From Pseudomonas maioricensis (GTDB lineage: Bacteria; Pseudomonadota; Gammaproteobacteria; Pseudomonadales; Pseudomonadaceae), in the NCBI RefSeq assembly GCF_022790535.1, contig NZ_LOHG01000028.1, forward strand, positions 1 to 46,753: a stretch of DNA of 46,753 nucleotides, given 5' to 3'. The position numbers were made by a program, and so were the translations under genes. The notes beneath the pieces were generated by a model. That model had not been told where the DNA came from. It ran no database searches and worked only from the letters and a program-made list of their open reading frames with translations. Below, piece after piece: positions 25,082 through 33,483 of the stretch. Each line of letters opens with the position of its first letter. Position 1 is the first letter of the stretch.

Positions 25082-25137
25082 AACGCCCTGCCAGCCTGTA
25101 CCAGCATAGTCATGCTGAAACAGGCGGGCAGGGCGTT
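25082..25137 (-). terminator. Long nested terminator hairpin after the GNAT gene
   Basis: AACGCCCTGCC (25082-25092) pairs with GGCAGGGCGTT (25127-25137). Inside, GCCTGT pairs with ACAGGC and AGCAT with ATGCT around an AGTC loop. On the minus strand it ends in TTTTG. It lies 12 bases past the acetyltransferase stop. Confidence 0.8.
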
Positions 25138-25149
25138 GAGTCAGGCGGT

Positions 25150-25575
25150 TCAGCCCGAATGGCGCGTCATGTTCACGTGGGGCAGGCCTGCCTCAAGAAA
25201 CTCTTCGCTGACCACGGTAAAGCCAAAGCGCTGGTAGAACTTGACGGCCTGGACCTGGCCGCTGAGATTCTGCTGCTTGAGGTCGCGTCGCTCGGCTTCG
25301 TCGATGACGGCGCTGAGCAGCGCTTCACCGACTTTCATGCCGCGCCAGTCCTTGAGTACAGACAATCGACCGATTTCACCGTCCGGCAGCAGGCGGGCTG
25401 TGCCTATCGCAAAGTCCCCCTCCAGCGCCAGGAAGTGAATGGCTTCGCTGTCTTCAGCGTCCCATTCCAGTTCTGGCGGCACTGACTGTTCGGCAACAAA
25501 TACGGCATCGCGTACGCGACGGATATCGGCATTGTCTTTGTGCCAGTCAGCGACACGCACGTTGGTTCTATTCAT
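25150..25575 (-). CDS. GNAT-family N-acetyltransferase
   Basis: This 141-residue cytosolic acetyl-CoA-dependent acetyltransferase has the GNAT fold. The acetyl-CoA loop region is IGRLSVLKDWRGMKVGEALL (about 85-105), followed by the closing strand AVKFYQRFGFTVVSEEFLEAGLPHVNM, the common B-motif ending. The substrate is unknown. The ATG at 25575 overlaps the roxA stop by eight bases, so it is translated with roxA; an upstream TTG is less likely. Protein or small-molecule acetylation cannot be told apart from sequence. Confidence 0.88.
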   Translation of the reverse strand: MNRTNVRVADWHKDNADIRRVRDAVFVAEQSVPPELEWDAEDSEAIHFLALEGDFAIGTARLLPDGEIGRLSVLKDWRGMKVGEALLSAVIDEAERRDLKQQNLSGQVQAVKFYQRFGFTVVSEEFLEAGLPHVNMTRHSG

Positions 25576-26734
25576 CGGCAAACCCCAGGCTTCCTTGTTT
25601 TACCAGCTCACAGAGCAGGTTGCGTCCTTCTTCATCGGCCAACCATTGGCCGAGGTTGTCACTGTGCAGGGCATCGGCGGCGCAGATCATTTTCAGCAGT
25701 TCGCGCAGGCTGCCCGGCAGCAGACGGCTTTGACCACTGGCGAACAGTAGCAGGTCGTCGTCGACTTCGGACCAGGCCAGGCGCGCGCTTGGGTTACGAA
25801 TGAGAACTGCGCCCTGTTCCAGGCTGCTCAGCAGGTCTTCTTCTTCCAGTTCCGGACCTGTCACCAGTTCCGGATAGCGCGGCTCGGTCATGAACTGGCC
25901 GAACCAGGTCAGCAGTAGGCGCTCGTCGCCCATGTGTTCAGCCAGCAAGGCTTTCAGGCGGTCCAGAGCGTCGTGCTGGATCTGATGAGGATCATTGGCC
26001 GGCTGGGCGTCTGCATCCGTGTAGCGCTCTTCGTCAGGGGTGAACTGGCTGAGGAAGTCGGTGAAGTGGGTCAGCACCTCGGCGGCGCTCGGGGCGCGGA
26101 AGCCGACCGAGTACGTCAGACAGTCATCAACGGCGACGCCGCAGTGGGCGAGACGCGGCGGCAGATAGAGCATATCGCCCGGTTCCAGCGTCCATTCTTC
26201 AGTCATCTGGAAGTCAGACAGGATGCGCAGGTCAGCATGTTGCAGCAGTGGACTGTCCGAATCGCACATCTGACCGATCTGCCAGTGACGCTTGCCGTGA
26301 CCTTGCAGCAAGAACACGTCGTAGTTATCAAAGTGCGGGCCGACACCGCCGCCAGGTGCTGCGTAACTGACCATGACGTCGTCAATGCGCCAGCTCGGCA
26401 GGAAGCGGAAGTTCTCCAGCAGTTCGCCGACTTCCGGCACGAACTGGTCAACCGCCTGGACCAGCAGCGTCCAGTCTTTTTCTGGCAGCTTGCTGAATTC
26501 GTCTTCAGCGAACGGGCCGCGACGCAGCTCCCATGGGCGCTCGCCGTTCTCGATGACCAATCGCGATTCGACTTCTTCTTCCAGGGCCAGGCCAGCCAGC
26601 TCGTCAGGATCGATCGGGCTCTGAAAGTCCGGCAGGGCCTGACGGATCAGGAGGGGCTTTTTCTGCCAGTAGTCACGCAGGAAAACGCGCGCGCTGATGC
26701 CGCCCAGAAGTTGAAGAGGAATATCAGGATTCAT
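25568..26734 (-). CDS. roxA: Ribosomal protein L16 arginine hydroxylase, JmjC/cupin family
   Basis: This Fe(II)/2-oxoglutarate oxygenase of 388 residues is related to E. coli YcfD (RoxA), which hydroxylates an arginine of ribosomal protein L16. The JmjC core shows the His-x-Asp iron ligands in GPHFDNYDVFLLQGHGKRHWQIG and the distal His in PPRLAHCGVAV. The C-terminal part is the winged-helix/dimerisation region of the family. I chose the ATG at 26734 (MNPDIPLQLLGG) over an upstream in-frame start because family similarity begins there. It is coupled to the GNAT gene downstream and follows purB past a terminator. Confidence 0.92.
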   Translation of the reverse strand: MNPDIPLQLLGGISARVFLRDYWQKKPLLIRQALPDFQSPIDPDELAGLALEEEVESRLVIENGERPWELRRGPFAEDEFSKLPEKDWTLLVQAVDQFVPEVGELLENFRFLPSWRIDDVMVSYAAPGGGVGPHFDNYDVFLLQGHGKRHWQIGQMCDSDSPLLQHADLRILSDFQMTEEWTLEPGDMLYLPPRLAHCGVAVDDCLTYSVGFRAPSAAEVLTHFTDFLSQFTPDEERYTDADAQPANDPHQIQHDALDRLKALLAEHMGDERLLLTWFGQFMTEPRYPELVTGPELEEEDLLSSLEQGAVLIRNPSARLAWSEVDDDLLLFASGQSRLLPGSLRELLKMICAADALHSDNLGQWLADEEGRNLLCELVKQGSLGFADE

Positions 26735-26772
26735 GTGTAACCTATTGAAAGTTTGTCTTTTCGAGACTGCAA

Positions 26773-26797
26773 TAAAAACGCCCGGCATCGCCGGGCG
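26773..26797 (-). terminator. Intrinsic terminator downstream of purB
   Basis: The stem ACGCCCGGC / GCCGGGCGT (26777-26797) with loop ATC is followed on the minus strand by TTTTTAT. It lies 22 bases past the purB stop. Confidence 0.9.
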
Positions 26798-26818
26798 TGT
26801 GCAATGGTTTTTCGCAGA

Positions 26819-28189
26819 TCAGATGCGCTTGGCTTGAGCAACCGCATTGCCGATGTAATTGGCCGGGGTGAGTTTGTTCAACTCGGCCTTGGCCTCGGCA
26901 GGCATGTCCAGCGTGTCGATGAACGTCTGCAGGGCTTCAGGGCTGATGCCCTTGCCGCGTGTCAGTTCTTTCAGCTTCTCATACGGGTTTTCGATGTTGT
27001 AACGACGCATCACGGTCTGGATTGGCTCTGCCAGGACTTCCCAGCAAGCGTCCAGATCAGCGGCGATTTTCTGCTCGTTGAGCTCCAGCTTGCTGATGCC
27101 CTTGAGGGTGGCTTCGTAAGCAATAACGCTGTGAGCGAAGCCGACGCCCAGGTTGCGCAGCACGGTGGAGTCGGTCAGGTCACGCTGCCAGCGGGAGATT
27201 GGCAGCTTGCTCGCCAGATGCTGGAACAGTGCATTAGCGATACCCAGGTTGCCTTCGGAGTTTTCGAAGTCGATCGGGTTGACCTTGTGCGGCATGGTCG
27301 ACGAACCGATTTCGCCTGCGATTGTGCGCTGCTTGAAATAACCCAGGGAGATGTAGCCCCAGATATCACGGTCGAAGTCGATCAGGATGGTGTTGAAACG
27401 CGCAATGGCGTCGAACAGCTCGGCGATGTAGTCGTGCGGCTCGATCTGCGTAGTGTAAGGGTTGAAGCCCAGACCCAGCTCGTCTTCGATGAAGGCGCGC
27501 GCGTTGGCTTCCCAGTCGATGGACGGATAAGCCGAGATGTGTGCGTTGTAGTTGCCGACTGCACCGTTGATCTTGCCCAGCAGCGGTACCGCAGCGATCT
27601 GGGCGATTTGACGCTCCAGACGGTACACGACGTTGGCCAGTTCTTTACCCAGAGTGGTCGGGGAGGCTGGTTGACCGTGGGTGCGCGACAGCATTGGAAC
27701 GTCAGCAAAGCGGATGGCAAGCTCGCGAATCGAATCAGCGATCTTGCGCATCAGGGGCAGCATCACGTTGTCGCGGCCTTCGCGCAGCATCAGTGCGTGG
27801 GACAGGTTGTTGATGTCCTCGCTGGTGCAGGCGAAGTGGATGAACTCACTGACCTTGTCCAGCTCAGGCAGCTTGGCAGCTTGCTCCTTGAGCAGGTATT
27901 CCACGGCTTTGACGTCGTGGTTGGTGGTGCGCTCGATTTCCTTCACGCGCTCGGCGTGAGTCACCGAGAAGTCTTCCGCCAAGGTATTGAGAATGGCGTT
28001 GGCTTCGGCAGAAAACGCCGGAACTTCAGTGATTTCAGGGTGCGCGGCCAGACGCTGGAGCCAGCGTACTTCAACCATGACGCGAAAACGGATCAGGCCG
28101 TATTCGCTGAAAATTGGGCGCAAGGCCTCGGTTTTACCGGCGTAGCGGCCGTCAACAGGGGAAACCGCAGTGAGCGAAGAAAGCTGCAT
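26819..28189 (-). CDS. purB: Adenylosuccinate lyase
   Basis: PurB releases fumarate from SAICAR and from adenylosuccinate, two steps of purine synthesis, in the cytosol. The 456-residue protein has the superfamily signature GSSTMPHKVNP and the active-site region TSEDINNLSHAL. The ATG at 28189 (MQLSSLTAVSPVDGRYAG) is chosen because the family N-terminus begins there; an open extension of 15 codons upstream is not conserved. It ends in an intrinsic terminator. The order nudJ-mnmA-hflD-purB is the same as in E. coli. Confidence 0.98.
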   Translation of the reverse strand: MQLSSLTAVSPVDGRYAGKTEALRPIFSEYGLIRFRVMVEVRWLQRLAAHPEITEVPAFSAEANAILNTLAEDFSVTHAERVKEIERTTNHDVKAVEYLLKEQAAKLPELDKVSEFIHFACTSEDINNLSHALMLREGRDNVMLPLMRKIADSIRELAIRFADVPMLSRTHGQPASPTTLGKELANVVYRLERQIAQIAAVPLLGKINGAVGNYNAHISAYPSIDWEANARAFIEDELGLGFNPYTTQIEPHDYIAELFDAIARFNTILIDFDRDIWGYISLGYFKQRTIAGEIGSSTMPHKVNPIDFENSEGNLGIANALFQHLASKLPISRWQRDLTDSTVLRNLGVGFAHSVIAYEATLKGISKLELNEQKIAADLDACWEVLAEPIQTVMRRYNIENPYEKLKELTRGKGISPEALQTFIDTLDMPAEAKAELNKLTPANYIGNAVAQAKRI

Positions 28190-28319
28190 GGGGTGCTCTC
28201 GGACAGTCAGGCAACGAAAAGGGGCGCGTATCATACATTAAAACCAGGCCGGATCGGGGCGGCCTGACCAGCGTATGTCACGCGGTGTTTGTCAGCAGTG
28301 TCTGCAAATGTGTGGCGAA

Positions 28320-28940
28320 TCAGCCATGCATCAGCGGGTACAGTTCTTTCAATAGCTTGCGGCGACTCACAACCAGCTGCCAGCGATGCCCGCCATTTTG
28401 CCGCCACAGGCGCGCAGAGCGAATACCGGCCAGCAGCAGGGCGCGGATTTTTGAAGCGTTGCTCGGCTGCTGCAGGTTGCGCATGTCGCCGTGCACCTGG
28501 ATGCGCTGGCGTAGTGTGCTCAGCGTGTCTTGATACAGCGCGCCACAGGCCGCGATCACGTTTTCGTGGGCGATGCCGAAGTGTTCGACTTGAGACTGGA
28601 TTTGCGGCAGGCGGTTGCCTACGGTTTCCAGCATGTCGTCGCGCTTGGCCAGTTGGCGTTCCAGGCCCAGCATCGACAAGGCATAGCGCAAGGGTTCGCG
28701 CTGCAATGTCGACGGGTCACGTTCCAGGGCGCTGGCCAGGGCGCGGTAGCCTTCACGCAGGTTCAGGTCGTCGCCGCCGTAAACGTCAAGCGTGTCCTTC
28801 GGGTCCTGCACCAGCAGGCTGCCGAGCATGCAGCCCAGGACTGCTTCGCTGCTTTGACCGGTCTTGGCGATCCGGTCTACCAGCACGGCGGCCTGAAACA
28901 CGCCAGCCAGTGCGATCAGTTGCTCCTGAATCGGGGTCAT
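28320..28940 (-). CDS. hflD: HflD-family protein (lysogenisation regulator homologue)
   Basis: This 206-residue mostly helical protein matches HflD (YcfC), a peripheral membrane protein that in E. coli interacts with phage lambda CII. Its normal cellular job is not well defined. Recognised from the N-terminal ALAGVFQAAVLVDRIAKTG and the C-terminal IRALLLAGIRSARLWRQ(N)GG. The ATG overlaps the mnmA stop (TGATG), indicating translational coupling to tRNA modification, as in E. coli. Confidence 0.93.
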   Translation of the reverse strand: MTPIQEQLIALAGVFQAAVLVDRIAKTGQSSEAVLGCMLGSLLVQDPKDTLDVYGGDDLNLREGYRALASALERDPSTLQREPLRYALSMLGLERQLAKRDDMLETVGNRLPQIQSQVEHFGIAHENVIAACGALYQDTLSTLRQRIQVHGDMRNLQQPSNASKIRALLLAGIRSARLWRQNGGHRWQLVVSRRKLLKELYPLMHG

Positions 28941-30070
28941 CAACGCTTGTCCTTGCTGTGCCAGGCTTCGGCGACTTCAATTACGCCGCCGCCCAGGCAG
29001 ATTTCACCGTCATAAAACACCACGGACTGACCGGGTGTGACGGCGCGTTGCGGTTCGTCGAAGGTGGCGCGATAGCCGTCGGCGGTCTGCTCCAGCGTGC
29101 AGAGCTGATCGCTTTGGCGGTAGCGCACTTTAGCTGTCAGGCGACGCGGCGTGCTCAGGTCGATCGGGTTGACCCAGTAGATCTGCGAAGCCACGAGGGC
29201 CCGGGAGAACAGCCAAGGGTGATCGTTGCCCTGACCCACGATCAGCTCGTTGTTCTCAAGGTCTTTGACCAGCACGTACCACGGATCATCGCTGGCGTCT
29301 TTCAGGCCACCAATGCCCAGGCCCTGGCGCTGGCCGATGGTGTGATACATCAAGCCGCTGTGGCGACCGATGACTTCACCTTCGGTGGTCTTGATCTCGC
29401 CGGGCTGAGCGGGCAGATACTGGCGCAGGAAATCCGTAAAGCGGCGCTCGCCAATGAAGCAGATGCCGGTGGAGTCTTTCTTTTTTGCCGTCGCCAGGCC
29501 GTGCTTCTCGGCAATCGCCCGCACTTCGGGCTTCTCCAGTTCACCGACCGGAAACAGGGTCCGCGCGATCTGATCGCCACCGACGGCATGCAGGAAGTAG
29601 CTCTGGTCTTTGTTCGGGTCCAGGCCCTTGAGCAGTTCGGTGCGGCCGTCGATATCGCGACGGCGCACATAGTGCCCGGTGGCAATCAGGTCGGCACCGA
29701 GCATCAGGGCGTAGTCGAGAAACGCCTTGAACTTGATTTCGCGGTTACACAGGATGTCCGGGTTCGGCGTGCGACCGGCTTTGTATTCAGCCAGGAAGTG
29801 CTCGAACACGTTGTCCCAGTATTCAGCAGCGAAGTTGGCGGTATGCAGTTTGATGCCGATCTTGTCGCACACGGCCTGGGCGTCGGCGAGGTCTTCACGG
29901 GCGGTGCAGTATTCCGTTCCATCGTCTTCTTCCCAGTTCTTCATGAACAGGCCTTCCACCTGGTAGCCCTGCTCCATGAGCAGAACGGCAGAAACCGAAG
30001 AGTCTACGCCGCCGGACATGCCGACGATGACGCGCTTCTGTGCAGTATCGGAAAGGGTTGAATCAGGCAT
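28940..30070 (-). CDS. mnmA: tRNA-specific 2-thiouridylase MnmA
   Basis: MnmA puts sulfur on U34 of Glu, Gln and Lys tRNAs using ATP and persulfide from the Tus relay. The 376-residue enzyme has the PP-loop SGGVDSS (about 19-25). The catalytic cysteine pair is the first in GRTPNPDILCNREIKF and the second in STGICFIGERRF. The C-terminal beta-barrel domain is present. The length is normal. It is coupled to hflD downstream and lies 60 bases from nudJ. Confidence 0.98.
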   Translation of the reverse strand: MPDSTLSDTAQKRVIVGMSGGVDSSVSAVLLMEQGYQVEGLFMKNWEEDDGTEYCTAREDLADAQAVCDKIGIKLHTANFAAEYWDNVFEHFLAEYKAGRTPNPDILCNREIKFKAFLDYALMLGADLIATGHYVRRRDIDGRTELLKGLDPNKDQSYFLHAVGGDQIARTLFPVGELEKPEVRAIAEKHGLATAKKKDSTGICFIGERRFTDFLRQYLPAQPGEIKTTEGEVIGRHSGLMYHTIGQRQGLGIGGLKDASDDPWYVLVKDLENNELIVGQGNDHPWLFSRALVASQIYWVNPIDLSTPRRLTAKVRYRQSDQLCTLEQTADGYRATFDEPQRAVTPGQSVVFYDGEICLGGGVIEVAEAWHSKDKR

Positions 30071-30130
30071 AGGAATTCAATGGGTAGCTTCGAAAAGGAC
30101 GCGATTCTAACAGGAGCGGGCGCGTGAGTC

Positions 30131-30577
30131 TCACGCCTTGTCGCGCAGCAGGTCGAGACTGAAGTGTTCGCCGTTCAGGTAATCGTCCACGCAGCGCAGC
30201 ACCAGCTCGCTCCGCCAGCGGTCCTGCTGAGCAATGAGTTCGTCACGGGTCAGCCATTGCGGGCCGATAATGCCGTCATCCAGTTGATAGTCAGGATTGT
30301 GGCGTAGCGGTTTGGCGGCAAAGCAGATGCGCTGATAGGTCACACCGTTGCTTGGCGCGGTGTAGAGATAGATGCCGATGACGCTGGTCAGTTCGACATC
30401 CCAGCCGGTCTCTTCGAGGGTTTCGCGTATAGCGGCGCGTTGCAGGGATTCATTTGGGTCCAGATGACCGGCAGGCTGGTTGAGTACCGCTTTGCCACCC
30501 TTGAGTTCTTCTACAAACAGGAATTTGCCTTGATCTTCGACGATCGTGGCGACGGTGACGTGGGCTTGCCAGTTCAT
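30131..30577 (-). CDS. nudJ: Nudix hydrolase, NudJ-like
   Basis: This Nudix phosphohydrolase of 148 residues is close to E. coli NudJ, which acts on HMP-pyrophosphate and other nucleotide phosphates. The complete Nudix box runs GHLDPNESLQRAAIRETLEE then TGW, with the catalytic glutamates of REtleEE. The N-terminal WQAHVTVATIVEDQGKFLFV fits the NudJ start, so I use the ATG at 30577; the open frame upstream runs through a REP element and is not coding. The gene precedes mnmA, as in E. coli. Confidence 0.93.
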   Translation of the reverse strand: MNWQAHVTVATIVEDQGKFLFVEELKGGKAVLNQPAGHLDPNESLQRAAIRETLEETGWDVELTSVIGIYLYTAPSNGVTYQRICFAAKPLRHNPDYQLDDGIIGPQWLTRDELIAQQDRWRSELVLRCVDDYLNGEHFSLDLLRDKA

Positions 30578-30616
30578 AGGGTGGGGCCTGCATGGTGGGG
30601 GATTTGAAATGCTCTC

Positions 30617-30708
30617 CTGTAGGAGTGAGCTTGCTCGCGATAGCGTCCTGACAGGCAATAGAAGCTTCGTATGAGGGACCGCGATCGCGAGCAAGCTCAC
30701 TCCTACAG
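30617..30708. repeat. REPIN, family B (intact inverted pair)
   Basis: CTGTAGGAGTGAGCTTGCTC... (from 30617) and ...GAGCAAGCTCACTCCTACAG (to 30708) form an intact inverted pair with the GTAG ends facing outward, between idh and nudJ. Confidence 0.9.
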
Positions 30709-30726
30709 GAATTTGGGGTTGCAGAT

Positions 30727-30759
30727 ACACAAACCCCGGCGCAAGGCCGGGGTTTGTGT
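30727..30759 (-). terminator. Strong hairpin downstream of idh
   Basis: A 14-bp perfect stem ACACAAACCCCGGC / GCCGGGGTTTGTGT with a short loop lies 14 bases past the idh stop. It lacks a clean T run, so termination is likely but less certain than at the other sites; it would also stabilise the 3' end. Confidence 0.6.
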
Positions 30760-30772
30760 GTGGCACAAAACC

Positions 30773-33001
30773 TTAGTTCAGCGAAGCAATCGCTGCGTTC
30801 AGGGTTGCGCTTGGGCGCATGACTTTGCTGGTCAGCTCAGGGTTCGGGTAGTAGTAACCGCCGATTTCCGCTGGCTTGCCTTGTACGGCGTTCAGTTCGG
30901 CAACGATTTTTGCTTCGTTGTCAGCCAGGTTTTTCGCCAATGGGCTGAACTGAGCCTTGAGGGCCGCGTCGTCGTTCTGTGCAGCCAGGGCCTGAGCCCA
31001 GAACAGCGCCAGATAGAAGTGGCTGCCGCGGTTGTCGATGTTGCCGACTTTACGCGAAGGCGACTTGTTGCGGTCCAGGAACTCACCGGTCGCCTGATCC
31101 AGTGTCTTGGACAGAACCAGTGCTTTCGGGTTGTTGTAGGTGTTGCCCAGATGCTCCAGAGAGGCGGCCAGCGCCAGGAACTCACCCAGGGAATCCCAGC
31201 GCAGGAAGTTTTCTTCAACCAGTTGCTGAACGTGCTTCGGAGCAGAGCCACCGGCGCCGGTTTCAAACAGGCCACCACCGTTCATCAATGGCACGATGGA
31301 CAGCATCTTGGCGCTTGTGCCAAGTTCCATGATCGGGAACAGGTCGGTCAGGTAGTCGCGCAGTACGTTGCCGGTCACCGAAATGGTGTCCTTGCCAGCG
31401 CGAGTGCGCTCCAGGGTGAACGCCATGGCTTCCACAGGCGACAGGACGCGAATGTCCAGGCCGGTAGTGTCGTGATCGGCCAGGTACTTGTTGACCTTCT
31501 TGATCATCTCGGCGTCATGGGCGCGAGCCGGGTCCAGCCAGAACACGGCAGGGGTATCGCTGGCGCGAGCGCGGTTGACGGCCAGTTTGACCCAGTCCTG
31601 GATCGGCGCATCCTTGGCCTGGCACATGCGCCAGATATCACCTTCTTCGACGTTCTGTTCCATCAGCACTTTGCCGTCGCTGTCGGTTACGCGGACAACG
31701 CCAGGTGTCGTGATCTGGAAGGTCTTGTCGTGAGAACCGTATTCTTCGGCTTTTTGCGCCATCAGGCCGACGTTCGGTACGCTGCCCATGGTGGTCGGAT
31801 CGAAGGCGCCGTGTTTCTTGCAGTCTTCGATCACAGCTTGATAGATGGTTGCGTAGCAACGATCCGGGATCACGGCCTTGGTGTCCTGCAGTTCGCCAGC
31901 AGCGTTCCACATTTTGCCCGAGTCACGAATCATGGCCGGCATCGATGCGTCGACGATAACGTCGCTAGGCACGTGCAGGTTGGTGATGCCTTTGTCCGAG
32001 TTGACCATCGCCAGCGGGGCGCGCTCGGCGTACACGGCCTGGATGTCAGCCTTGATTTCAGCTTGTTTTTCAGCAGGCAGGGCGCTGATGCGGTCGTACA
32101 GGTCGCCGATACCGTTGTTCAGGTTGAAGCCAACTTGCTTGAGTGCATCGGCGTGCTTGGTCAGCGCGTCCTTGTAGTACTCAGCGACGATCTGGCCGAA
32201 CATGATCGGGTCCGAGACCTTCATCATGGTGGCTTTCAGGTGAACTGAAAGCAGCACGCCTTGAGCCTTGGCATCTTCGATAGCCGAGGCGATGAAGCTG
32301 CGCAGGGCTTTGGTGCTCATGACCGACGAGTCAATGATCTCGCCTTCTTTGACGGCGGTCTTTTCTTTCAGGACGGTTGCAGTACCGTCCTTGGCGATCA
32401 ATTCAATTTTTACATTGCCAGATGCGCCGATCAGTGCGGCTTTTTCGCTGCCGTAGAAGTCGCCATTGCTCATGTGGGCAATGTGGGATTTCGAGTCGGC
32501 AGCCCAGGCGCCCATCTTGTGCGGGTGCTTGCGAGCGTAGTTCTTGACCGACAACGGCGCGCGGCGATCAGAGTTGCCTTCACGCAGAACCGGGTTCACG
32601 GCGCTGCCTTTGGTCTTGTCGTAGCGTGCGCGGACGTCTTTTTCCGCGTCTGTGCTCGGCGACTCAGGGTAGTCGGGGATCTTGAAACCCAGTTCTTGCA
32701 GTTCTTTGATGGTCGCCTTGAGTTGAGGGACCGAGGCGCTGATGTTTGGCAGCTTGATGATGTTGGCTTCTGGCGTGGTGGCCAGCTTGCCCAGTTCGGC
32801 GAGGTGGTCGCCAATTTGCTGATCAGCGCTCAGGGATTCAGGGAAGCTGGAAAGAATGCGGCCCGCCAGAGAGATGTCTCGCGTTTCAACGTCGATATCA
32901 GAGGAGGCAGTGAAGGCTTCGATGATAGGAAGAAGCGAGTAGGTGGCGAGGGCTGGAGCTTCGTCGGTAAAGGTGTAGATGATCTTCGAACGGTTGGACA
33001 T
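30773..33001 (-). CDS. idh: Isocitrate dehydrogenase (NADP), monomeric type
   Basis: This enzyme oxidatively decarboxylates isocitrate to 2-oxoglutarate in the TCA cycle. The 742-residue length and motifs such as RGNSDRRAPLSVKNYARKHP (with one extra residue before it) and the C-terminal EIGGYYYPNPELTSKVMRPS identify the large monomeric class, unrelated in size to the ~418-residue dimeric Icd. The ATG at 33001 (MSNRSKIIYTFTDEAPALATYS) has AGAGAG upstream; the open frame 12 codons longer is not conserved. It competes with AceA for isocitrate. No dimeric icd gene is present beside it. Confidence 0.97.
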   Translation of the reverse strand: MSNRSKIIYTFTDEAPALATYSLLPIIEAFTASSDIDVETRDISLAGRILSSFPESLSADQQIGDHLAELGKLATTPEANIIKLPNISASVPQLKATIKELQELGFKIPDYPESPSTDAEKDVRARYDKTKGSAVNPVLREGNSDRRAPLSVKNYARKHPHKMGAWAADSKSHIAHMSNGDFYGSEKAALIGASGNVKIELIAKDGTATVLKEKTAVKEGEIIDSSVMSTKALRSFIASAIEDAKAQGVLLSVHLKATMMKVSDPIMFGQIVAEYYKDALTKHADALKQVGFNLNNGIGDLYDRISALPAEKQAEIKADIQAVYAERAPLAMVNSDKGITNLHVPSDVIVDASMPAMIRDSGKMWNAAGELQDTKAVIPDRCYATIYQAVIEDCKKHGAFDPTTMGSVPNVGLMAQKAEEYGSHDKTFQITTPGVVRVTDSDGKVLMEQNVEEGDIWRMCQAKDAPIQDWVKLAVNRARASDTPAVFWLDPARAHDAEMIKKVNKYLADHDTTGLDIRVLSPVEAMAFTLERTRAGKDTISVTGNVLRDYLTDLFPIMELGTSAKMLSIVPLMNGGGLFETGAGGSAPKHVQQLVEENFLRWDSLGEFLALAASLEHLGNTYNNPKALVLSKTLDQATGEFLDRNKSPSRKVGNIDNRGSHFYLALFWAQALAAQNDDAALKAQFSPLAKNLADNEAKIVAELNAVQGKPAEIGGYYYPNPELTSKVMRPSATLNAAIASLN

Positions 33002-33410
33002 TTCGTATGAACTCTCTGTTTTGCTGAGCATGCACAAAATCTCGATGCGCGCAGGGTATGCACTTTGCTCGCAGTCTCTTTCATGAGCCTGAGTCGAGGT
33101 TTATTCGCGATGATGATGGTAGGTGCATCAGTCGAGCGTCAAGCGGTCGGGCGGCGGTTGCTGCACAACACATACAAGGGCGCAAAGTCTCTTTCCAGAC
33201 TGGTCGGCCCCTATGACCCGTTAGTCACGGCGGGAGTATACCAAACCCTTGGCGCTAAGCATTAATGCTAAGCGTTCTAAGTAATCCGGAGTATTGGCCG
33301 TTGGTCGAGGTTGGCGGCTGGCGGTGTTTCAGGCGCCATGGCTTGCCGAATGAGCGTCAATTGCAACTGGTGCAATGGATGAAGCCATTGTTCGGTCTCG
33401 GTCTCAAAAC
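33002..33410. other. idh upstream region without a gene
   Basis: Only the idh leader (about 227 bases from the proposed start) and promoter are recognised. A 66-codon open frame on the plus strand (33065-33265) has no recognisable features and overlaps the promoter. No icd remnant could be read by eye. Confidence 0.5.
33235..33271 (-). promoter_or_regulatory. Candidate idh promoter with tandem heptamers
   Basis: On the minus strand TGGTATACT (33243-33235) is an extended -10. Upstream, GCTTAGC-ATTAAT-GCTTAGC is a direct heptamer repeat (13-bp period) covering the -35 position, and AGCATTAATGCT (33258-33269) within it is a perfect palindrome. The -35 itself is poor, suggesting dependence on an activator; the regulator is unknown. 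Confidence 0.5.
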
Positions 33411-33450
33411 AAAACTGGCCGGCTCAGATCCCTGAGCTGGCCAGTTTTTT
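33411..33450. terminator. Bidirectional terminator next to cspD
   Basis: The long stem AAAACTGGCC(G)GCTCAG / CTGAGCTGGCCAGTTTT has six T residues on the plus strand and TTTTG on the minus strand. It serves cspD on the minus strand; no plus-strand gene now ends here. Confidence 0.85.
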
Positions 33451-33483
33451 CAAGCTTGGCGCATTGCGGTGGGGCAGTCCGGG

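Noticed and set aside
28289..30061. 590-codon open frame on the plus strand across hflD and mnmA
   Set aside because: It is antisense to two well-recognised genes, has low-complexity Arg/Ala/Gly composition at its start and no domain. It is a GC-rich shadow frame.
33065..33265. Small plus-strand gene upstream of idh
   Set aside because: It overlaps the proposed idh promoter, has no ribosome binding site and no recognisable features.
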